From IMG/VR virus record IMGVR_UViG_3300044972_000305, positions 1-20,283 of that record: DNA of 20,283 nucleotides; one strand, written 5' to 3'. The notes beneath the pieces were generated by a model, which saw nothing but the letters and a program-made list of their open reading frames with translations, ran no database searches and had not been told where the DNA came from. Within the stretch, counting starts at the first letter, position 1, and the number at the start of each line of letters is the position of its first letter. The DNA is from a virus. The translations under genes and the position numbers were made by a program. Of this stretch, positions 15,762 to 20,283 are shown in pieces.

Positions 15762-16634
15762 ATGACCTACTACCTTCTAGATAATCCGCCTAAGTCGCGA
15801 CAGTTTTATACGTCGCGAAACGCTAGCCCGACATGGGCGGTAGGGGTTCACACTTCCGAAGGCGCAACCGGACCGGGTAGCGCACGATCGTTAGCGGCTT
15901 TTATTGCGCGACGTTCCGACCCCGGATCGTATGCGGCAATCGTGGACAGCGAAGAAACCGTTTACCTTGTGCCACCGAATTTTACGACGTTCAGCGTAGC
16001 TAGTGCCGGATACAATTCGCGTACGTGGCATATCTGTTTAGCGGGCCGCTCGGCGGACCTTTCCCCTAACGACCCGAATACGCAAGCAATGATTGCGCGC
16101 GCCGGTTCAGCTATCCGCGAACTATGGCAGTCGCTAGGAATCGACGTAAACGAGGCGGCGCAATGGATAGGGACCGACGCACTTAACCGCGTCGGTCTGT
16201 TCTGCCACGGGACCGTTCAGCCCGCTGACCGTTCCGACGCGTGGAGCCGACACCCGGACCGCTCGACCTTTGACCAGTTACTAGTAAACGCAATCCGTAC
16301 GGCGACGCCGACACCGGGACCGATTTCTACGAAAGATACCGATATGTTTCATATGGTTAATACAGACAAGCGCGACGAATTCATAGCGCTCACCGACGGC
16401 GGGCAAGTTGTGTCGTGCTGGTCGGGTACACCGGGCGGACCTATTGGCCCGTGGATGGAATTAAAGCCCGGTATCGCAGGGTCTAACCTTGTCGCCGAAT
16501 ACGCCGCCGACGGTCGGCTTTGTGTCACGCTCGCCGCTATGGGCGAGCTTTGGGGATCATGGCAAGCGGCACCGTCTGCCGGGCCGTGGTGCGACTGGTT
16601 CCGCGTAAACGATCTCCGCGCACTAGTCGCGTAG
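15762..16634 (+). CDS. N-acetylmuramoyl-L-alanine amidase endolysin (Amidase_2 type)
   Basis: This 290-residue protein should cut the amide bond between muramic acid and the stem peptide at the end of infection. Residues 15-180 fit Amidase_2: AVGVHTSEG (H30, first zinc ligand), SYAAIVDSEETVYLVPP, TWHICLAGR (H90), and CHGTVQPADRSDAWSRHPD (H149; H164 or D166 in the terminal ligand position). After a Thr/Pro linker (TATPTPGPIS), residues 205-281 form two tryptophan-rich units (VVSCWSGTPGGPIGPWMELK and ELWGSWQAAPSAGPWCDWFR) like blades of a tectonin/PLL-type lectin, a plausible wall-binding domain. The family is confident; the ligand is unknown. Confidence 0.88.
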   Translation: MTYYLLDNPPKSRQFYTSRNASPTWAVGVHTSEGATGPGSARSLAAFIARRSDPGSYAAIVDSEETVYLVPPNFTTFSVASAGYNSRTWHICLAGRSADLSPNDPNTQAMIARAGSAIRELWQSLGIDVNEAAQWIGTDALNRVGLFCHGTVQPADRSDAWSRHPDRSTFDQLLVNAIRTATPTPGPISTKDTDMFHMVNTDKRDEFIALTDGGQVVSCWSGTPGGPIGPWMELKPGIAGSNLVAEYAADGRLCVTLAAMGELWGSWQAAPSAGPWCDWFRVNDLRALVA

Positions 16635-16638
16635 TGCC

Positions 16639-16944
16639 ATGTTTGCACAAGCTCAAACGACAATAGTAGACGGTCCGGGTTTCGGCGTCGCCGAATGGAT
16701 CGGGATAGTAACGGTAGTAACGGTCGCGTTCGGCGCGGTCGTCGGCGCAATCGTACAACTAGTACGCCTACGCCGTGAGAACACCGAACAGCACGCCGAA
16801 GGGCGCGCGCTCGTAACCGATGTACGCGACCGGCTACTAGACCTGCACACTTCCGTAAATCGCGTGGACGAAAAAGTAGACCATCTAGATACACGTCTAG
16901 ACCGACACGAAAATATCCACCACCGCGGTCGCCGTAAATGGTGA
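16639..16944 (+). CDS. DUF2746-like membrane protein, candidate holin
   Basis: This 101-residue protein has one clear membrane helix (about 18-43: WIGIVTVVTVAFGAVVGAIV) followed by a charged, helical cytoplasmic-type tail (RALVTDVRDRLLDLHTSVNR, then DEKVDHLDTRLDRHENIHHR). One membrane segment plus coiled coil right after the endolysin is typical of DUF2746-type actinophage membrane proteins and of some type III-like holins. Whether it forms lesions, or regulates the r1t-type holin encoded downstream, cannot be told. It begins 4 bases after the amidase stop. Its last seven bases overlap an alternative start of the next gene. Confidence 0.68.
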   Translation: MFAQAQTTIVDGPGFGVAEWIGIVTVVTVAFGAVVGAIVQLVRLRRENTEQHAEGRALVTDVRDRLLDLHTSVNRVDEKVDHLDTRLDRHENIHHRGRRKW

Positions 16945-16964
16945 ACCCGCCTAAAGGGGACGGC

Positions 16965-17192
16965 ATGAGCTTCGCAGACGAAGTAAAAAAAGAGAACCGC
17001 GGAACCGGGCAACGCTGCCGGACGTGCCAACTTCTCGAACAGTTAGACCCGACCGAAGCCGCCGAAATCGCTACGGTCATGGCAGACAAAACAGTACCAA
17101 CCGAACCGATCGCGCGCGCGTTGAATAATCGCGGTCTAGATATTTCCGGCAATGCCGTTAGAAAGCATCGGTTACGTTGTGTCATTTCGTGA
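16965..17192 (+). CDS. Small Zn-finger/HTH-like protein
   Basis: This 75-residue protein, as started at ATG 16965, has an excellent ribosome binding site (AAAGGGGA, 4 bases upstream); an earlier ATG at 16938 lacks one. C18-x2-C21 (QRCRTCQLLE) and H68-x3-C72 (RKHRLRC) could bind one zinc ion. Between them a helical region ends in a helix-turn-helix-like IARALNNRGLDISGNAVRKH (about 49-68). This looks like the small Cys-rich protein that often precedes the phage metallophosphoesterase gene. DNA or RNA binding is an inference; the target is not known. Confidence 0.65.
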   Translation: MSFADEVKKENRGTGQRCRTCQLLEQLDPTEAAEIATVMADKTVPTEPIARALNNRGLDISGNAVRKHRLRCVIS

Positions 17193-18255
17193 CGAACTAA
17201 ACGAAGACGAAGTAGCTCTAGACGTAGACGCGCTCGCACGCCGCAACGCAAAACTACGTCGCGAGAATTCGACGCTACGCCGTCAGCTAGACCAGTCCGA
17301 CGCGAAGACAGAGGAACTAACACGCTTCCTAGATTTTCACGATGCAATAACCGCAGCGGATACGCGGCCGCCTAAATGGTTGACGCCTAAGAAACCGCGC
17401 GGCAAGCATCACGCGACACTAGTCGCCATTCTTTCCGACACCCATTTCGACGAGGTAGTTAACCCGGACGAAGTAGGCGGACTAAACGCCTATAACCGGG
17501 TCATAGCTACGCAGCGTCTCGAACGTTGGGCCGAAGGCGTTATAAAACTTGCTAGGCATTACCTTACCGGCGTCACTTATGACGGCGCGGTAGTGATGCT
17601 CGGCGGCGATATGTTCACCGGCACGCTGCACGATCTCGCAGAAACAAACGAAGACACTCTTTTCGGTTCGCTTCTCTACTGGTCAGAGCAGATAGCCGCA
17701 GCTTTACAAATGATCGCCGACGAATTCGGCAAGCTGCACGTACCCGTAGTGGTCGGTAATCACGGTCGGTTAACGCGCAAACCGCGAACCAAACAACGCG
17801 CCCGCGATAACCTCGACTATCTACTAGGGCATATGCTCGCCCGACAACTACGCAGCGACTCTATAACGTTTGACATTACCGACGGTACCGACTGTTGGGT
17901 ACCGGTTTACGGTATAACGCATCTTCTAACGCATGGCGACCAGACCACGGGCGGCGGCGGTATCGGCGGTATATGGTCGCCGATTATGCGAATGTCCGCG
18001 CGTAAGGCGCAACGCTACGCGGCCGAAGGTAGAACCTTTGACACTATGGTTATGGGCCATTGGCACCAACTAATAAGCGCACCGGAGCAAGGTCTAATAG
18101 TAAACGGTTCGCTAAAAGGCTACGACGAATACGCCGCGGTTTCTAACTTCCGACCGGAGCAAGCGCAGCAAGCTTTATGGTTAGTGACCCCTGAGCGCGG
18201 TATAACACTTTCGGCACCGGTCATGGTGACCGACCGCAAAAAAGAAGGATGGTAG
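17179..18255 (+). CDS. Calcineurin-like metallophosphoesterase
   Basis: Numbering is from GTG 17179 (358 residues); an ATG at 17152 would add nine residues but neither start has a clear ribosome binding site. The protein has an N-terminal coiled coil (ALARRNAKLRRENSTLRRQL, about 18-37), then a metallophosphoesterase with the full metal-binding set: SDTHFDE (D87, H89), GGDMFTG (D144), GNHGR (N194, H195), LTHGDQ (H252) and GHWHQ (H294, H296). It therefore has an intact active site for phosphodiester or phosphomonoester hydrolysis. It closely resembles a widespread phage phosphoesterase (NEDTLFGSLLYWSEQ, SLKGYDEYAAVSNF). Its substrate is unknown. It overlaps the HTH-like gene. Confidence 0.88.
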   Translation: MSFRDELNEDEVALDVDALARRNAKLRRENSTLRRQLDQSDAKTEELTRFLDFHDAITAADTRPPKWLTPKKPRGKHHATLVAILSDTHFDEVVNPDEVGGLNAYNRVIATQRLERWAEGVIKLARHYLTGVTYDGAVVMLGGDMFTGTLHDLAETNEDTLFGSLLYWSEQIAAALQMIADEFGKLHVPVVVGNHGRLTRKPRTKQRARDNLDYLLGHMLARQLRSDSITFDITDGTDCWVPVYGITHLLTHGDQTTGGGGIGGIWSPIMRMSARKAQRYAAEGRTFDTMVMGHWHQLISAPEQGLIVNGSLKGYDEYAAVSNFRPEQAQQALWLVTPERGITLSAPVMVTDRKKEGW

Positions 18256-18258
18256 GCA

Positions 18259-18609
18259 ATGGGTACGCAGGAACCCGAAACAATTAAATGGGACTCGATT
18301 ACCGCCGACGCGCATAAGCTCGTGTATGGGGACCGACAAATTGCCTACGCGCACCCGGCCGCTGATTATGGCCGCGTGGTAGATATCTTCCGCGCTATTA
18401 CCGGTATCGAATTAACGCCCGAAGAAGGCGCGTTATTTATGAAATCGGTAAAGCTTGCGCGCATTGCCTACGGACTAGAGCAGCAACACCCGCCGGAACT
18501 TATGCGCGACTCAATCGTAGACCTAGCCGGTTACGCCGAAGTGCTATGGGGAATTATGATCTACGAACCCGAAGACGATACAGAACCCGACGACGACTAC
18601 GACGAATGA
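18259..18609 (+). CDS. DUF6378-like protein
   Basis: This 116-residue helical protein has the DUF6378-type pattern GDRQIAYAHPAADYGRVVDI (about 24-43), with ELTPEEGALFMKSVKLARIA (51-70) and DSIVDLAGYAEVL (84-96). The D-x4-DLAGY segment recalls helices of all-alpha NTP pyrophosphatases, but I cannot confirm activity. The last 15 residues are strongly acidic (YEPEDDTEPDDDYDE). It begins 3 bases after the phosphoesterase stop, and its stop overlaps the next start (ATGA). Position beside a phosphoesterase suggests nucleotide or DNA-end metabolism, but this is inference. Confidence 0.75.
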   Translation: MGTQEPETIKWDSITADAHKLVYGDRQIAYAHPAADYGRVVDIFRAITGIELTPEEGALFMKSVKLARIAYGLEQQHPPELMRDSIVDLAGYAEVLWGIMIYEPEDDTEPDDDYDE

Positions 18610-18872
18610 CCGAAGAAACGTGGCCGTGGCTACTGTTCGCTTTCGAGCTAGTCGGCTTATTCGCTATGTCGCAGCTTGTCGGGAAACGTAAACGCTGGTA
18701 CGGGTGGCTTATCGTCGCGGCTTGTATGTCGCTACCGTGGCTCACCTACTCGCTTACGACCGGACCGCGTTACGGTTTCGTAGCGTTGTCGGTTCTATGG
18801 CTTTCCGTACATCTTTCTAACGCTTACCGATGGAAGGTAGACCGTGGCGATAATAACTTTCCCGCATCCTGA
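18606..18872 (+). CDS. Three-helix small membrane protein
   Basis: This 88-residue protein starts at the ATG that overlaps the previous stop (ATGA). An upstream in-frame ATG at 18546 would add an Arg-rich leader that reads as an off-frame shadow of the acidic tail before it. Three membrane helices are visible: PWLLFAFELVGLFAMSQLV (7-25), WYGWLIVAACMSLPWLTYSL (31-50) and GFVALSVLWLSVHLSN (57-72), with a basic loop after the first (GKRKRW). Similar small membrane proteins accompany actinophage lysis genes and look like half-sized transport or holin-like proteins. A holin/antiholin role is possible but unproved. Confidence 0.68.
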   Translation: MTEETWPWLLFAFELVGLFAMSQLVGKRKRWYGWLIVAACMSLPWLTYSLTTGPRYGFVALSVLWLSVHLSNAYRWKVDRGDNNFPAS

Positions 18873-18960
18873 ATGGGATTTAGACGACGATCTAGACGAC
18901 GACGACTACGAATACGAAGACGAACCCGCAGTACCCTTAACTACACCCGGAGAAAACTAA
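18844..18960 (+). CDS. 38-residue acidic microprotein
   Basis: The frame starts with GTG 18844, overlapping the membrane protein gene by 29 bases, with a strong Shine-Dalgarno (GGAAGG, 6 bases upstream). Its TAA shares a base with the holin ATG at 18960. The peptide starts MAIITFPHPEWDLDDDLDDD and continues DYEYEDEPAVPL, so about 14 of 38 residues are Asp or Glu. The tight fit and good ribosome binding site argue for a real gene. There is no recognisable family; charge mimicry of nucleic acid or a role in coupling holin translation are guesses. Confidence 0.6.
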   Translation: MAIITFPHPEWDLDDDLDDDDYEYEDEPAVPLTTPGEN

Positions 18961-19187
18961 TGTTCAATATTCAATGGCTACGCGACGCTACCGAACGCGC
19001 GCTTAAATCCGCAGCGCAGGCGATCGTACTCGCTTTAGGCGCGTCGCAAGGTTTCGACCTTTTCGCGGCTGACTGGCAGAACGTCGCAGGTATCGCGGCG
19101 GGTGCTACGGTTCTGTCGGTTCTTACGTCGGTTATCTCCGCGCCGCTCGGCGCTAAAGGTTCCGCTTCGCTTCTGTCGGCTAAGTAA
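18960..19187 (+). CDS. Holin, phage r1t type
   Basis: This 75-residue protein matches the r1t-holin pattern: an amphipathic N-terminus (FNIQWLRDATERALKSAAQA), a first membrane stretch (AIVLALGASQGFDLFA, about 20-35), the DW turn (AADWQNV), a second helix (VAGIAAGATVLSVLTSVISA) and a short tail. Holins form lesions that let the endolysin reach the wall. I place the start at ATG 18960, overlapping the acidic microprotein stop, with GGAG upstream. An earlier in-frame start would add an Arg-rich leader that is only a shadow of the acidic gene. It is separated from the endolysin by six genes. Confidence 0.78.
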   Translation: MFNIQWLRDATERALKSAAQAIVLALGASQGFDLFAADWQNVAGIAAGATVLSVLTSVISAPLGAKGSASLLSAK

Positions 19188-19531
19188 TGGCTACCCCGGC
19201 TTACTATCCGATTTCGGTTCGTATCGGCGATACGGAAACGGTAACGGTTACGTTGCAGGAATCTAACGGCACGCCGGTAGATATCACCGGGCGTACATAT
19301 GCCGCGCAGATTAGAGCTACCGCCGATGCCGCTTCCACGATCGCTACGTTTACTTGTGCGATTACGAACGCAGCTGCCGGACAGTTTGCTTGCACACTTT
19401 CGGCGACTACGACCGGTGCGTTAAGTATCGGAACGGGCGTATGGGATTTACAGGAAACCAGCGGCGGCGGCACCGTTAAAACTACGATCCTCGCGGGACC
19501 GGTCCGTATTGACTACGACGTTACGCGATGA
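19187..19531 (+). CDS. BppU-N-like structural protein
   Basis: This 114-residue beta-rich protein shows the pattern of the N-terminal domain of baseplate upper protein BppU and kin: ISVRIGDTETVTVTLQESNG (9-28), TPVDITGRTYAAQIR, and ALSIGTGVWDLQE, with a final strand RIDYDVTR. Such domains often attach receptor-binding proteins to the virion. It starts at the holin stop (TAATG), and its own stop overlaps the next gene (ATGA), which codes a fibre-like protein. The pair probably works together; virion position is not fixed by the sequence. Confidence 0.7.
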   Translation: MATPAYYPISVRIGDTETVTVTLQESNGTPVDITGRTYAAQIRATADAASTIATFTCAITNAAAGQFACTLSATTTGALSIGTGVWDLQETSGGGTVKTTILAGPVRIDYDVTR

Positions 19532-20118
19532 GTAGCAACGTTACGGTCCGGGTTACGGATGTAGTCGTACGGTCGGCGTCTTCGGATGTTGTCGTACGGT
19601 CTGCCGGTCCCGTTATCGTCGCTGCGGGCGGTTCCGGTCCTACTGGCCCGGCTGGCGCAACGTGGCAAGGTTATTACGGATCGTTCAGCGACTCGACAAC
19701 GCAAACGATCACCGCGAATACGGCTACGCCGATCCGGTTTAATACGACCGAGGAAAGCAACGGCGTAACAGTAGGGTCGCCTACGTCGCGGCTCGTGATC
19801 GCTAACGCCGGTACCTATAACGTTCAGTTTTCAGCGCAGGTAGATAAAACCGACGGCGGACAAGATGACGCGACTATTTGGTTACGTGTTAACGGTACCG
19901 ACGTTGCCCGTACCGCTACGGATTTAACCCTAGAGCAGTCCGCTAGGCGCATTGTTGCGGCGTGGAATTTCGTTTACACGTTTACCGCCGGTCAGTATGT
20001 AGAACTTGTATGGTCGTCTCCCGATTCGAGCATGAGGCTACTTGCGGCGGGTACGCGGACGGGTCCGGTTCGCCCGGCGGTGCCGTCGGTTATTTGTACG
20101 GTTACGCGGGTGGCGTAG
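19528..20118 (+). CDS. Fibre-like protein: strand repeats, collagen-like hinge, jelly-roll-like head
   Basis: This 196-residue protein begins with short beta repeats (VRVTDVVVRSASSDVVVRSA, residues 7-26), of which DVVVRSA is exactly repeated 9 residues apart. A short Gly-X-Y hinge follows (GSGPTGPAGA, about 35-44). The head is a beta-sandwich with YYGSFSDSTTQTITANT, IRFNTTEESNGVTV, GTYNVQFSAQVDKTDGG, DATIWLRVNGTDVARTATDL and WNFVYTFTAGQYVELVWSS. This last pattern is a widely shared phage structural jelly roll. A surface fibre or capsid/tail decoration is likely. It is the last gene before the operon terminator. Confidence 0.75.
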   Translation: MSSNVTVRVTDVVVRSASSDVVVRSAGPVIVAAGGSGPTGPAGATWQGYYGSFSDSTTQTITANTATPIRFNTTEESNGVTVGSPTSRLVIANAGTYNVQFSAQVDKTDGGQDDATIWLRVNGTDVARTATDLTLEQSARRIVAAWNFVYTFTAGQYVELVWSSPDSSMRLLAAGTRTGPVRPAVPSVICTVTRVA

Positions 20119-20218
20119 GTCTCCGGCTCAGCGACGGCGCGTATTCCTGCACGCGCCGAATAGACGGTATGCACCGTATGGCGCAGCCAGTCACTAAATA
20201 CCATTAGAGCCGGTCGCG
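20119..20218 (+). other. Untranslated trailer with two small hairpins
   Basis: No supported gene is present. Two inverted repeats are visible: CGGCGCGT/ACGCGCCG (20135-20158, 8 pairs, 8-base loop) and ACGGT/ACCGT (20164-20177, 5 pairs, 4-base loop). They precede the terminator and may protect the 3' end of the late message, or be part of a small RNA; neither is proved. Confidence 0.45.
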
Positions 20219-20263
20219 AATGGCCCGGTTACCTTCACGGGTGGCCGGGCCATTTTGCGTTTT
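20219..20263 (+). terminator. Intrinsic terminator of the late operon
   Basis: Fifteen consecutive pairs join 20219-20233 to 20240-20254 (13 Watson-Crick and two G-U), with a 6-base loop (TTCACG). The stem is followed by TTTTGCGTTTT. The GC-rich stem next to a U-run is a textbook Rho-independent terminator. It stands 100 bases after the last structural gene and probably ends transcription of the whole module. Confidence 0.88.
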
Positions 20264-20283
20264 CCGGTGCATTTCCCCACGTC

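Noticed and set aside
16349-17347. Long open frame of 332 codons on the - strand
   Set aside because: It lies opposite the endolysin end, the membrane protein and the HTH-like gene, all well supported on the + strand. Its translation is Arg/Ser-rich low-complexity sequence typical of antisense shadows.
18873-18959. Arg-rich N-terminal extension of the holin
   Set aside because: It is the off-frame reading of the acidic GAC/GAA run of the gene at 18844-18960; the ATG at 18960 has its own ribosome site and a normal holin length.
1-20283. Integrase, repressor, tRNA, CRISPR array, insertion sequence or defence gene
   Set aside because: None was seen on either strand. Lifestyle (virulent or temperate) cannot be decided from this window.

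Overview
The window is the virion-assembly and lysis half of a tailed double-stranded DNA phage (siphovirus-like, HK97-type capsid). Every supported gene is on the + strand and they are packed nearly end to end, many sharing start and stop bases (ATGA, TAATG or GTGA junctions). I see no host genes, tRNA, rRNA, integrase, insertion sequence or CRISPR array. GC content is moderate, roughly mid-50s by eye. A P27-type small terminase, a ReqiPepy6 gp37-like hub protein, a DUF2746-like membrane protein, an r1t-type holin and a Zn-finger/HTH plus phosphoesterase pair are families I associate mostly with actinobacteriophages. An actinobacterial host, possibly a moderate-GC environmental one, is therefore the best guess, but it is an inference.

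Layout. 107-2069: small and large terminase. 2062-2205: a 47-residue membrane miniprotein. 2202-4711: portal and an unusual three-part prohead protease. 4807-6006: major capsid protein, followed by a 17-bp hairpin. 6101-7563: neck and connector genes. 7563-8711: major tail tube protein. 8715-9251: gp10-like neck/tail protein. 9286-9797: tail assembly chaperones in two frames, joined by a probable -1 frameshift. 9801-12107: tape measure. 12107-15755: distal tail, receptor-binding and hub genes. 15762-19187: amidase endolysin and holin-type genes, with a putative Zn-finger/HTH protein, a metallophosphoesterase and a DUF6378-like protein between them. 19187-20118: two more fibre/structural genes. 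20219-20263: a strong intrinsic terminator closes the operon.

How it works together. Terminase packages DNA through the portal into a shell of capsid protein matured by the protease. Connector and terminator proteins cap the head and join it to a tail whose length is set by the tape measure with chaperone help. The Dit/hub/fibre genes form the tip and carry jelly-roll-like adhesion domains. Holins and the amidase release progeny.

Most worth a second look: a HiPIP-like four-cysteine motif (C-x2-C-x8-C-x12-C) inside the prohead protease; a frameshift signal with an ordinary spacer and hairpin but no canonical slippery heptamer; the post-capsid hairpin; and two very small genes (2062-2205 and 18844-18960) that default annotation would probably miss.
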